Shown one piece after another: positions 11,911 through 28,675 of a stretch of DNA of 64,000 nucleotides. The translations under genes were made by a program, and so were the position numbers. Each line of letters opens with the position of its first letter. The first letter of the stretch is position 1. The DNA is from Uloborus plumipes (taxonomy: Eukaryota > Arthropoda > Arachnida > Araneae > Uloboridae): assembly GCA_038373865.1 (NCBI GenBank), contig JAXGGA010001188.1, positions 101,364 to 165,363 of the forward strand, written 5' to 3'. Below the pieces are notes generated by a model, which had not been told where the DNA came from, did no database searches, and was given only the letters and a program-made list of their open reading frames with translations.

Positions 11911-14554
11911 TATGATATAAAACTAACCAAAGTGACGGGTAGTTAGTTAACTTTAGGTAAACAAATATTTTGTTACGGTAGCTGCCTTGTTATAGAGACC
12001 TAGAGTGAAATTATAATTGGTGCAAACCTAAGAGGGCAGCCTCCTAATACCGTGATTAATATCTGAGAAGTCTTCGCAATGCTGGCAGGTTAGGTTTGCC
12101 TTAACTGCAGGTTGACTGATTATTGAAATTGATGAGCTGATTTTTTCATTTGCTTAACTAGATGATTTGTTTACGAACGACATAGAACGGTTAAAACTAC
12201 GTCAAATAAATGTTGAGAGCTAAATTCTAAAAATCTACAATGACTTGCCAGGATTTGATAGATAAATGTTTAAAACACTGATGACAGTGAAAGGTTAGTC
12301 ATGTTCGAAAGCAATGAATATGGCTTTTGGATAAATTTCGACTCCCTTACGCACATTGAGTTTTAATGAAGTGAACTTTTTCATCCAGGAAGCAACTTTG
12401 GTCGGCTTTACTCTTAGAAGTTCAACAACTCAGAAAACGAATCGAACTATTTCCTTAAAAAAAAATGGTCATTGAGGCAAGCCACATATTTGAAGAAACA
12501 TACTAGAAAGAAACTTGCTCAAGTTGTGTCGTATATCACAAAGTCAATTTGTTAACAAAGAACTAAACACCCAACTGGTTAAAACGGGAAATGGCTTGGT
12601 TTATGCTCCATCAGTTCATTTTTAAACCCAAGTTACAAAGTTACCCTGTTATTACTCCTCTTTGAGGGCGCACTCCAACTGTCTTCAGAACCCTGATTAA
12701 AAGACGGAAACGGTAAGTTATTTCTTCCAAAAGAAACTTCGGCCTGCCCTCTACCCCGCCCCTCTCACCAAAATAGGGTACTTGCTACTTCAATTACAGT
12801 CCATTATAGTACCCTTTGTATACCGTCCTGCAGTCCTATTCTTCCGTCAAAGGTACAGTTCATAATCTTCTGCTCGCCCCATTCACTACGAGCGGGCATA
12901 AAGCAATTCATCAACTGCACCCTCAGTCTGGGCCAGGTACTTTTTCTAAAGAGTCGGTCAAGCGAGTGGGACACTTTTATGTCCACGACAACTTCCAAGT
13001 GGACTTTGCTTTTGCCAGACATATGTAGTTGCTGGCGTCGCTGCGCAAGTGACGCGTGAAGTTCGAAAGTTGCCCCGCCACGATCATTTAACTTGTTCCA
13101 TTATGTTCCCAGAAAGTGACATTTAATACAGTGTGAGCGGCGTGGACACATGCGGCGTGAAGTAGCCCTTTCCGTCTGGCGGTAGTAAAAATTCGCGGAA
13201 AATGGGCGAGTGGGTGACGCGAAATGGCTTATTTTGCCACATCACACAATAAAACGAAGAGAGAAATATCGCCAAAAAGATTTGATGACTTTTATGATAT
13301 CATTCTGAATTTTATTGCCGTTCTTTTGTCAAACAGTTTAGAACGAAAGCTATTAAACGGATAATTGATAATGTATTCAAGCTGTATAACCAACATTGAC
13401 GCTAAAATTCACATTTTGTAATTTATTACGCATATAAGTTAAAACTCTTAACGGTCGAAGTAGCTAGCTACCTTTAGAGAAACCATTGAGCATTTTCTAA
13501 AACATGGCATAGATTTTTGGTGATACAAATTCCTTTTTCTAAATTATTTTTGTCAACTTTTGCAAAACGTAAAAATGTTATACAGAATAAAGATATTTGT
13601 TATTGATTTTTTTTTTTTTGTTATTGACAACCTTTTATATCTGCGGATAAATCACTTAATTAACTAACGTTCAAAATGCTGATCTTAGATAACAAGAGTT
13701 AAATTGAAAATGTTTGTCTCAAGTGCTAATGTTTGGTATTGTTAAAAAAACTTTTCAACGATGAACCAACAATTATATAAAGCTTGCGTATAATTTAATG
13801 GGGCATGAAAATAAAGTTTTTTTTTTTTCCTTTTCCCCTCGTTTAAAAACAATTACTTTGAAAATGTACAGATTTTTTTGCGAGAGGGGCACCAAAATTT
13901 TACTAAGACCTTTAGCATCACTTAGGCTTGATGATGCCCTGCAAATTAGTTAGTTTATTTAGTGAAATAGCCATTTAAAAATGAGACATTCTAATGCTGT
14001 ACATTTATTAATATCATTTGCAATCAGAAAAGTGATTAAACTCTCATAAAAAAGAGAGGAAAATGTCCCTTTAAAATGAAAGAGAAAATAAAGAAGACAA
14101 TCAACGCATAGTGAAAAAAAAAAAAAAAAAAAAAAAAACCGTAGTTTTCTATATCCATGGATGGTAACCACAGTTTTTGACTTTCGAAGCACAGATACAT
14201 TGTTTAAAATAAAATAATATCACCATTATCACACTTTTAAGTACAAAACCATTATGTCGCAATGGTTTTGTACTAAAAGCATTAAATAAGGTACCCCAAA
14301 GGAACGTAATATGGTGAAAATACTAATTAAAAACACTTTTATATGGAAGATATGAATCAACGAAAGCATCGAAAAACTTTATAGTATTTAAAAAGTTTCC
14401 AAATCCCAAAACTCACAAATCTGTACTTGCTTTGGTTTATACCTAAAATTGATTTTTTAAGTAACAAAGTGAATTTTAACTTTACTATTATTCATTTTTG
14501 TTTTAGTCAGCAATCAAAGGACTCTGCCCACCTACACTCTAACCAAAGACAAAG
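11911..14554. other. Intergenic stretch with a GC-balanced island
   Basis: 12.64-13.25 kb is less AT-rich than its surroundings, and both strands are open (70 and 72 codons at 12804-13028), a typical composition effect rather than a gene. It could be conserved non-coding DNA. Elsewhere there are T and A runs (13608-13619, 14115-14138) and a hairpin at 14240-14274. Confidence 0.5.
14240..14274. repeat. 14-bp perfect hairpin
   Basis: AGTACAAAACCATT (14240-14253) pairs with AATGGTTTTGTACT (14261-14274) around a 7-nt loop, and pairing continues outward (CTTTTA/TAAAAG) across one bulged base. No neighbouring gene or TSD explains it. Confidence 0.75.
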
Positions 14555-16540
14555 GGCAATTCCATGCAAGTGTGGAAAAGCGTTGAAAAAATTAAACTCG
14601 AGTAATGTGACTGTTCTGCATATTTTTTGGTTTAAAAATGTTAGAAGTTTCTTATTTATAACAACTTTTTGTTAGGAATGTAGTTTTTTAGTTTCGGCAA
14701 TACTTTGAAGTTGGTATTAGAGTATTTTATTTTTAGTGAAGCAAATGGTCAAACTTTCAACGTTGATAAGTTCCAATTTTTTTCATTAGATAAATGTGAC
14801 AAAGGAAGATTGTTGTTTATTGCACTTTAAATTAATATTGTGAATGGATGAAACAAGTGTTTTCAATTTAATTAAAAGACTTATGTCAATTTCAAAAAGG
14901 CACTGTTCTATGTAACGTAAGTTACCAAAAACATGTTAAAGTTTTTACTGCAAATAAAGAAAGGGCAATACAATGTTAACTATGTTATATTTTCTATCTT
15001 ATAGATGTGTACTAAGCAAATAACAGTACTTTTCTTTTGAATATTGTTTATTTAATTTTTTGTGCTACAATCAAAACGTGTAACGTAAGTTACCCACATA
15101 TGCAGATAACGTTAGTTACCTTAGTAGAACTTCAATACTTGTGTTTCGAAATAAAGTAAATTGTAAATAAAATCTATGTGGTTAATAGAAGTAATTTATT
15201 CAATAATTCTTTTAATTGTACTACTGTATTTACTTAATTTAGATTACTCATATTTCTTAAAATGTCTGTTTTTTAATAAGATTACAATACACCTTTATTA
15301 TAAATTACATGCTTCTTTTTGGCTATTAAGATATTAATTCTCTTTAAACAATATCACTGCATTCAGAATATTTAGCAGGTAATGTACTATGAATTATTCA
15401 AAAATGACTTCTGTTATGATTTAAAGTTATCAAATATGTTTTGGAAAAAACAAATATAAAAATAGTTTATCTCTTTCAATTGAAATATATTTTGTTTTGC
15501 ATTAAAATGCCACTGAACTCTGCAGAAAAGATGCGCTGTAGAAGGGGTATGAGAAAAGTCATGTGGATATTACAGATTCATAAATAAAAGTCACTCTTGA
15601 TAGTATTGAAATATGTTAGAAAAAGCAAAATGTATCAAAAAATTTTCTGAAGATCCGCACATTCACAATGACCATTTAAGAACCAGAAATGAACAAAATG
15701 TAGGGTTTCGTTTAGTTAGTATTTTAAGGAACAAGAAGAAAAAACAGAGATAAAAGCTGGTGACTGGTGTGTGGTGAAGTACGAAAATACATTGTATCCT
15801 TGAGTTGTGACGATTATTGAAGAAAACGAGTTTAAAGTAAAAGTAATGGCTGCTGTTGGAACCAATCAGAAATGGCCAGAAACGACAGAGGAAATTTATT
15901 ATAAGAGAAAACATGATTCGAAAATAGAATTACCTGAACTTGTTAATACCAGCGGCCAGTATGCATTTAAAAGTCTTATGTTTTGTAATATTTTTGATTG
16001 ATCATTGAGTTTGGCATTAAATTTCTGTAAATTTAACTCATAATTGTTAATTTTCAGTATTTTGATCTAAACTAAGCTGTAATTTTCATTCATTAGTTTT
16101 TGTAATAAATATATGCTTGTAAGTGAATTTTGTAACGTAAGTTACTGTAACGTAAGTTACCCAGTTAAAAATTCTCATAAAATTCAATTTTTAAAATAAA
16201 ATTTTAAATTTATGAAAATTAATTCCTAAATATTATAAGAAACTGATAAAATTTACTTCAAAAAAGTAAACAGCTGTAATAGAGCAGAAATTTGCCTTAG
16301 AACCGATTTTCATATTATGCCGTTCCCTTTTTGTGTAACGTAAGTTACTGCCTTATTTTTGACTGCTAAATTTTGTAAAATTTAAGTGCATCGAATATTT
16401 TTGCATTTTAATTTTGCTTTTGACTGGCATTTTCACTGAATGCTTTTGTACAAGGTTTTTATAACAATATTTGTCTGTACTAAGGAGCTAACTGCGTAAG
16501 AGTTGGTCAAAATGTAACATAAGTTACCGTGGAATTGCCC
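14555..16540. mobile_element. TIR element with seven GTAACGTAAGTTAC-type motifs
   Basis: The left end GGCAATTCCA and right end TGGAATTGCC are inverted repeats, flanked by a possible 5-bp duplication CAAAG (14550-14554 and 16541-16545, with one extra C at 16540). GTAACGTAAGTTAC occurs at 14912, 15080, 16132, 16147 and 16334, with one-to-two-base variants at 15106 and 16514; the last adjoins the right TIR. A decayed coding fragment lies at 15720-16001. The repeated motif may be a transposase binding site, which is inference. The superfamily is unknown to me. Confidence 0.65.
15720..16001 (+). pseudogene. Decayed transposon-type protein fragment with in-frame UGA
   Basis: Reading from 15720 gives KAGDWCVVKYENTLYP, then UGA (15801-15803), then VVTIIEENEFKVKVMAA, a KWPET motif, IYYKRKH, a proline-containing linker and a final SGQYAF-type end before the stop near 15999. 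This layout (DW.VV.Y...LYPG, then V.VM, KWP and a YxK stretch) matches a C-terminal module I recall from many uncharacterised arthropod and cnidarian proteins, often transposon-linked; the stop sits where Gly is expected (GGA to TGA). The module may fold like a small SH3/Tudor barrel, which is inference. The upstream sequence is closed by TAG at 15717-15719, so most of any original gene is missing. It lies inside the element at 14555-16540. Confidence 0.6.
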
Positions 16541-18892
16541 CAAAGTAAGTATAATGAAAGCTTATAAAAAATCAGTGAAAACGAGTTAAGGATCTTGCTC
16601 AATACTTTGTCCCAATTCACTACGTACCAGATATCTTTTTATTAGGGTTAAAAATGATTAATCTGGACCATTTTACGCATCGAAGATGGCATCTGCATCG
16701 ACGTTAAACTGAACTAAAAAAAAAAGAAAAAAAAAGGCCAGTGTTGCGAAGTGCGCTCTTGCTACTGTTTGCAAATGCGTGTAAACAAACGTAAATCTGT
16801 CCCTCCAAGGTTAATTATGAGATGTAGCTCAGCGGGGAGTTGTGTAAATGGTATCAAATAGGAGAAGATATCAGATACGCTGAAAGTCGTCTGCACGTCA
16901 TCGGAATGCGAATTTGCGATCTGTTGAAGTCTGCCCGATGACAGAAGACCGACAAATAGACGAAGAGAGAACTGCCAGCAAAAGAAATAAGAATCATAAA
17001 ACCCAACTCGAGTCCGTATGCCGAGAATTCCTTATCATCACATGCTCCAAGCGCGGATTTGAGCGCGTTCGCCAACGACAACAACTAATAACGATTTAAA
17101 ACTGCTTCTGCATCGAAATCAATTTTAAAATTATCTTTTTCTTATATTACATCAATTTTGCAGCTTTTTTTTTTTCTTCGTGATCAGGAAATCATATCTC
17201 AACTATTGTAAACATCAAAAATAAAATTCGAAAACGACAATACAAAACATAAAGGAATGTAAGTTCTGTCGAAAGTAGTAAAATTATGTACATGGTTTAC
17301 CTGTAATGCGAGTGAAAGATTTTAGGCTCAAAAATATATTGGTGCGTCAGGTTTTCCTGTATACTGTTATTTATTTTAAAACGCAAATCATTCAGCAATG
17401 AAGAAAGTATGTTACTGTGTGACTTATCGAGAACCATAAATTTCCGAATATTAGCACTAAAAAAGTATTTTTCTACCGCGGGATTAAAACTAGTTTATTT
17501 GTTACTTAAATATACGGCTCTTTTCCCCCTCTAGTACAAATATTCAATTGATTTTATGACGGAATATTAAAATTCGGAACTTTTTACAAAAACATCGTTT
17601 AAGCAAAGCAGGATTTGAGAGAACATCATGATTCCATTTTGAACTGAAACAAAGACTCGTCAAAACTCAATTCGAAGAAATCAAAGAATTTAAGAACACG
17701 AATTACCTATTTCCGCGAGCCTAAGTGAAGTAATAATGTCTTACTAATGCGATCAAAAAGTTTGGATGTTCCTTTTGGTAGAAGAATTTTGGAGCTTTTT
17801 CGCAAGTAAATACTCGTAGGTTTTTCTTCAAGAAACCCGTATATTTCAAATAACCAAATGTATCAAAATGCGCAAGTATGCATATAATGCCATGCAAATT
17901 TATTGTTAAATAAATAAATAAAATTTGCAAAAGGTAGTAAAAACTATAGTTTAATTTGCAAAAGTGAAATTAAAAATAAAGTTTTAAGCATAGTTCTAAG
18001 TGGAAAGAAAAGTGCTCCAACAATCATTTAAATTTTATTTGTTCATGCAGTGTGAAAAGTATTCTTTTCGTACTTAAGTAACTTGCGTTTGCATCTACAT
18101 CGTTAAAATCATTATTTTTTATTAATATTAATGTAGTGTTTATGAAATTCTTTGTTCATTTTTAAATGCTGCAAGATACAACACATAACTTCTAATAAGT
18201 AGTCATTTCGTTCCTTCATAAGAACCAGACCAATTTTAACAATGCAGGCCCTCTCAGAGTGTTCAGTTAATTAAACGTTGCGAAATTGCAAGACTAAGCC
18301 TAAGAAGCCCGCATATAGACAATTCTTCGAGCTACTTTTAGCCTAAAGCACATTTGAAACTTCTAATTACATTGCATATTCTCTTCTTCAGTCTGATATT
18401 CATCATTCAGATTAGTTTCTCTCCATCCTTTTCATGAGCCCTAGTAAATTTCTTTAAAATCTCTGTAGCTAAGGGTTGCTAAGCTTGAGATTCTGCTTCT
18501 TAAGTTTGCGTATGACTGACTGTTGCTAAATCACATGAATTGAAAGTTTTCCCTTGAAGCAAAGATTAAAAGCCACAATACGTAGTCCAGTCTTTTTTTA
18601 CTCTTTTTTTTTGTAAAATTTAATTTTTAATAATGCTACGCATAGCATTTTTCGCACCTAATATAGACTTATTTTTTCTCGCCGTTGAACTAATTTGACT
18701 CGTTTTGTAATCCAAAAATTAGAGACTAGAAAAATGTAAGAAAATGTATTCAAGATAATAGTCACAGTAAAAAACAAAAAAAATCTGTGTAATAGTAAAT
18801 GGGTATTTGTGTGCAAGATGTTTGTGGATAGTGAAAGTTTACGTAAAAAATTATAGAAAAACTGCACAGACCCAGTCACTGCATGAAGAATG

Positions 18893-18933
<41 letters not shown>

Positions 18934-19433
18934 TACACCTATTTTAATAACAGTTTAATTTATGTTTCTGAAATTTGATAGATGTGAACAGAAACATGTT
19001 ATAAATTAGGTTTTTCAACCTTTTATCCAACCGAGCGATAGACTACTGCAAAATATTACCGCACATTACTATAAATATTACATTTTGAATAACCTTTAAT
19101 TAGTGGTAAAATGCTGAAAAACCAAATTTATTTTTCAAGCACAAAAGTATTTATTTAAGAACTAAAAAAATGTTGATTCGAGTTAACCCTCAGCAATCCA
19201 TACAATTTATTACAAATTCGACACTAAGAACTTCTAATGAATATTTAATATTCATTAATATTTATTTCTTAAAATTACAAAAAAGATAATAATACTAATA
19301 CTAATACTAATAACCCATAAATAATGCAATAAAATATTCTTTTCGGAGTCGCATAACTCGTCAGGAGGAAGTCATTAATTATCAATTAAATTGGCCATAA
19401 ATAACTTTGCGATGAGCGAATACCTATGAGCTT
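16541..19433. other. Intergenic stretch
   Basis: Mostly AT-rich and without a recognised gene. A GC-balanced patch (about 16740-17095) carries overlapping frames on both strands (16854-17099) with no motif. There are long A runs at 16718-16737 and 18893-18931, and a triplet run (AAT/ACT) near 19290-19310. Confidence 0.55.
18893..18931. repeat. Poly(A) tract, 39 bases
   Basis: Uninterrupted A run. No retroposon head was recognised immediately 5' of it. Confidence 0.95.
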
Positions 19434-19823
19434 GGGCAATTCCATTTTTAAAAGAAAATCACCGATGGCTGCACAAAACAGCCTGCAGAGAGATCAAATA
19501 GCTTAGGTCCTTGTTTCTTTGCATGAAATTTTGAAGAACCTGGATTCTACTTCTATAAAATACAGTTAAATTTTGAAGATTTCCGAAAACAGTATTTATA
19601 TGATGGTATTTCGGCTCCGTAACGGCCGTATCTTACAAGATGCGTCCGTTACGGAGAAAATGCTCTCATTTCAATATTTTTTCTGGAAATTTGACTGCCT
19701 TATATAGTAGTAAAGATCGTGTTCTTCATTTTAGGCTTCTGAAATAAAAGAACTTAGCATATTTCTAGTCTTTGTAAGCTGTTTTGGGAAAAACGGGTGC
19801 GTCTGTTACCGTGGAATTTCCCC
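19434..19823. mobile_element. Short TIR element related to the 14.56 kb element
   Basis: GGGCAATTCCA at the left is mirrored by TGGAATTTCCCC at the right (one mismatch). The interior carries CTCCGTAACGG (19615-19625) and its inverse CCGTTACGGAG (19645-19655), and GTCTGTTACCG adjoins the right TIR. TIR and layout match the element at 14555-16540, but the repeated motif differs. No clear TSD was found. It is non-coding. Confidence 0.5.
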
Positions 19824-20790
19824 TATAAAGTGTGATTCCTGCGGTGTTGCGACCGATGTAGGAAAGACAGTTGTACAGAGATCGTCGATGCATGGGATCT
19901 CGTCTTATATCGCTAACCAGACAAAAGATTTAGTAATTTATTTGGGTGACAAGGAAAACTGGTGTCAGTTCATGACGTCGGTCATTTTAGTTTTGTACTA
20001 TTTTTATAACTATTATTTTATGTTGAAATATGTTACTTTCATTGTGACAAAAAATACATAGCTTTAAAATATGTAAAACATTTTTTTTTAAAACCTTTTC
20101 TTCCCCTTCCTTTATTATATTTCTCTCCAGCGATTCCAGTTTTTTTCCTTTGGAGGGGATAAACCATAGGTTCATTGAAAAAATGTCCTGGGCCAAATCC
20201 CGCCTATGGCCCGGATGTCATTATTTCGTATAGAACTGCATGCACCCAATAGAATATCGTGTCTGTGTTTTTGAAACGGAAGCACGTACGCGTATTATAT
20301 AAAGGACTTAAGAAGTAGAAATTATTATTATTATTATTAATTAGTTTACTTAAAGGACAGGTGTAATAAATTTCGAAGCCCATCTAATTTTTACTTTGTT
20401 TCAACTATTTACTGCCTACATTTTAACTATTCCTTGTGCTACTTTTACCTACAATACATTAAGAGCAACATATATGGGTTTATATTATTTCAACGGTGGT
20501 TTTGACATTACGAAAGTTAATTAATTGTCACAAACTTTCTTTTATTAGTTGTATTATTTGCAGGCAACTTGGTGCTGTTGAGTGTGTAAGCTAATGTGTT
20601 AGTGTTTAGTACAATCAAGGTTAAGCCCCCCCCCCCCCCCACCTTCTTTTTATTAGGTGGTTGGACTTAATGTACGGATTTGAGTGGAATTTTAGGCAGA
20701 AATCAGTCTTTTAAAATTTGTTTCCGTGTACCGACGACTCATACCTCGCCTTACAGACCCAGGTATTGCTAAATTTAAAGCTTTTTTTTT
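19824..20790. other. Intergenic stretch
   Basis: No gene is recognised. It contains an (ATT)n run (about 20320-20339) and a 15-base C run (20626-20640). The minus-strand 69-codon frame at 19987-20196 is Lys/Ile-rich without motifs. Confidence 0.6.
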
Positions 20791-21056
20791 TAATTGAATC
20801 GTTTATTTTGAAAAGGTAACATCTCTATTTTGATCTCCTCTGTCTCTTTAGAAAATTAAACAGCGCACGGTTATATTTTTGAATGTCATAATCAATGGTT
20901 ATTTGGTAAATTATTGCAGTAATTGTGTACTTAACTAAAGGCATTTTTTCATTGATTATAACATTCAAAAATATAACCGTGCGCTGTTTAATTTTCTAAA
21001 GAGACAGAGGAGATCAAAATAGAGATGTTACCTTTTCGAAATAAACGATTCAATTA
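20791..21056. repeat. Near-perfect 107-bp inverted repeat, 52-nt loop
   Basis: Arms 20791-20897 and 20950-21056 are inverted copies with only two mismatches that I can find (TTTTGAAAAG against CTTTTCGAAA, and ATGTCATAAT against ATTATAACAT). Such identity in otherwise decayed DNA suggests a recent inverted duplication or a maintained hairpin. No TIR-type ends or TSD were seen. A transcript would form a long double-stranded hairpin. Confidence 0.9.
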
Positions 21057-25719
<4,663 letters not shown>

Positions 25720-27919
25720 CAGCATTTCTCAACCTTTTCTGACCAGCGGACAGGCAAAAGCTATTGAAAAAAATAATTGCGGACCGGTGATCTTGTCCCT
25801 TTTTTCCCCTTCTTTTTTTAATTTATTTCCTTTTTTGCATAAAAAAAAAATCATGATTGCGCACCGTTAGAAAAAAGCCCCCCTTTTTTACGTACAGGTG
25901 AGGATTTTTTCCTTTTCTTCTTTCTTCCTTTCTTTTATGATAACAAAGCTTTCGACGCAGGACCATTAAACCCTTGTGATTTTTTTTACGACCTGATGAG
26001 GTCTACCGTCCTCTTTTTAGCAGAAGAGAAATAATAATAAATGAAAAATTTAATAAAGCTTTACCTTGAGTTAATAAACTGCTACACAAATCATTTAAAT
26101 GTTTGGAACAAAGTAAGAAATGTTTGTTAAAAATGTACACTAGCAATAAACATTGCTGAAAAATCATAGAAAGCATCGGAAATTAATCAAAAAAAAAAAA
26201 ACTCACGCAACAGATATCGTATACACTGCGATGCAAAAGTTTAGACATAATGCAAATATATGAATAAAAAGAAAACTGCAGCGAAATGCTTTCAAATTTT
26301 TAATTCACAATATATGGTCCCAAATACGTGTCTGGAGTTTTGAAAAATATAACCGAAACAAAAATCGGAAATTACAAAAGACATTTTTTTTCGCTGCTGC
26401 AAAAGTTTAGACAAAAGACAGATTTTGCAAATATCCCTTGAAATGTGATTGGTGGAGGTAAGGCGGGACTTTATTATTCGAATATAAAGTTCAGAGATTG
26501 CTGAATGAATAATAAAAATACCAAAAGCTCTGTAAATCGCGTGTAAAGAAGATGAGAAAGTTTCGAAGCCGAAATTTGAAAATGACCCTACTTTATTAAT
26601 TTTTTGTCTTTTAAATCGGCTCAAGTATAGTAGACATTGTTTTTTACTTCGTGGAGAACAAATTCAGACATGCGTATCGATCAAAAAGGCCAAGAAAAAT
26701 TATATTTCTTAAGGATGAAGGAATTGAAGAAACAGTTCGAACTGACGATTCGCCCCTTATTCCTACAAAACTTCAACCTGGGTCAAAAACAGCACTTGAC
26801 AGCATAAGTAAGATGAACAACTGAATCGGAATGCACGAAAAAAAACAAAGAATTGTGCTTGAGCCTTCTCGGGCAGAGTGTTCCAAATGAGTCAGATTTT
26901 AATGGGAAAAGCAGCATATGTATCATCGTGACTAAAAAAAATGAATGTTACTTTCTCTGATGAAAATTATTAAAATTGGGATGTCCTAGATGTATTATAA
27001 TTCTATTAGCGGGACTTGAGAAACGATCCAGTGATCATATGTTGTGCTGCTTTTACCATTAAAATCTTGCTTATTTGGAACACTCTGGTCCGAAAAGGCT
27101 CAAGCACAATTCTTTGTTTTTTTTATGCATTCCGATTCAGTTGTTCATCTACTTATGCTGTCACGTGCTGTCTGACCCAGGTTGAAGTTTTGTAGGATTA
27201 AGGGCGAATCGCCAGTTCGAACCGTTTCTTCAATTCCTTCATCCTTAAGAAATATAATTTTTCTTGGATTTTTTGATCAATACGCATGTTTGAATTTGCT
27301 CTCCACTAAGTAAAAAACAATGTACTACCATACTAGAGCCGATTTAAAAGACAAAACATTAATCAAGTAGGGTCTTTTTCAAATTTCGGCTTCGAAACTT
27401 TCTCATCTTCTTTACACGCGATTTACAGAGCTTTTGGGATTTTTATTATTCATTCAGCAATCTATGAACTTTATATTCGAATAATAAAGTCCCGCCTTAC
27501 CTCCACCAATCACATTTAAAGGGATATTTGCATAAAATCGGACTTTTGTCTAAACTTTTGCAACAGTGAAAAAAAATGTATTTTGTAGTTTCCGATTTTC
27601 GTTTCGATAAAATTTTTCAAAACTCCAGACACATATTTGGGACCATATTGTGCACCTGCAATAGAAATTTTAAAGCATTTCGCTGAATAGTTTTCTTTTT
27701 ATTCATATATTTGCATTTTGTCTAAACTTTTGCATCGCAGTGGATATTACTGTTATTATTATAATGGTGCTTTATTTTTCCTTTTCTCTCTCTCTCTCTT
27801 TTTTTCTTTTCTCAGTTATTTTTATTTTTCATAGACGAGCAAAGATCTCTTAGAAACGGTCAGAAAAAAAAAAAAAAAAAATCTGCGGACCAGTACTGGT
27901 TTGCCGATGGAGAATCGCC
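25720..27919. mobile_element. hAT-like element split by a foldback insertion
   Basis: The left end CAGCATTTCTCAACC, followed by GCGGACCGG about 60 bases in, resembles the common hAT terminus CAGNGGTTCTCAAC. The right end, read inverted, gives GGCGATTCTCC with GGTCCGCAG further in. TIRs are degraded and no exact TSD is found, so the boundary is approximate. The two halves are separated by the 1.5 kb foldback element at 26224-27742. Confidence 0.5.
26224..27742. mobile_element. Foldback element with ~700-bp inverted arms
   Basis: CACTGCGATGCAAAAGTTTA at the left is exactly mirrored at the right (to 27742). Inverted similarity continues for about 700 bp on each side, to roughly 26930 and 27030, leaving a spacer of about 100 bp. 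Flanks are TATA and GATA, so a TA or ATA duplication is possible but inexact. Both arms hold a second copy of the end motif, GCAAAAGTTTAGACAAAAG (about 26399) and its inverse (about 27545), about 175 bases inside. The GCAAAAGTTTAGAC type end recalls IS630/Tc1-type TIRs. A 110-codon frame in the left arm (minus, 26292-26624) has no motif and is not called. Confidence 0.85.
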
Positions 27920-28568
27920 AATTTAGAAGAATCCAATTTTTGATATTTTTCCCACTTATTTTAATGTTTGTCCTTTTCTTCAGCAATTAACTGCTGTTCA
28001 AAGTATAAAAGCCCAATATTTTACTCTAATATTATTTGAAATTTAATCGTGACTAAAAATGTCTGTTTTCTGACTTCAGAAGCATTCTAAACTTCATCCG
28101 TTACATAAGCTCCACAAAAGTAAAGAAATTGAAAAATAATTTATGAAATAGAACTTTTCCCAGTTTCTCAATTTCAATGCGTTGTTGTATGTTGAGATCT
28201 TATTATTTTTAGTTGAGCAGAACAAGGGAGTGTGTAATACTCGTACTCGCAATAAAAATTGAACTAAAATACACCAGCTGCTCTCGAAAATGTTTGTTAC
28301 TTTTAATACCTCCAGATGGCACCACTAGCGCTTAATCTAGATAAGGAAATATTATTCGATTTTTACACTTCCGACTTCAATTATTATTTTTGTTCCTCTT
28401 TTAAAGTACAAAATTATTCTCTCAGGGTTTGATTGTTGACTTGGAATTTGAAATATCCTAATTTTGAGATTTGACCCAGAGCAATGTTAAATTTTCCTGA
28501 ATCCATTTTACGGAGGAAAAAAAAAAGACTATAAAAAAGATAGAAGTAACAAAAGACTATAGTAACAA
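27920..28568. other. Intergenic stretch
   Basis: AT-rich with no gene, TIR or simple repeat of note. It separates two transposon nests. Confidence 0.6.
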
Positions 28569-28590
28569 TTTATAGCCATGTGCGCCCATA

Positions 28591-28675
28591 GGGGGGGGGG
28601 CCGAGCCCCCCCCCCTGCCCCCCAGGAAATCTAATTTCCAGGGGGGGGGCCCGAGCCCCCCCCCCTGGAAATTAG
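28591..28675. repeat. Two G-run/C-run hairpins
   Basis: A 10-G run, CCGAG and a 10-C run form the first hairpin. The second pairs CTAATTTCC plus AGGGGGGGGG (28631-28649) with its exact inverse (about 28657-28675). Together they make an unusual pair of GC stems in AT-rich DNA, at the left end of the composite hAT-like element. Confidence 0.85.

Noticed and set aside
12804..13028. Frames of about 70 codons on both strands over the same DNA
   Set aside because: Mirror-open frames follow from local base composition; no homology is recognised on either strand.
26292..26624. 110-codon minus-strand frame
   Set aside because: It lies within one arm of the foldback element; no motif, and the mirrored arm does not keep the frame.
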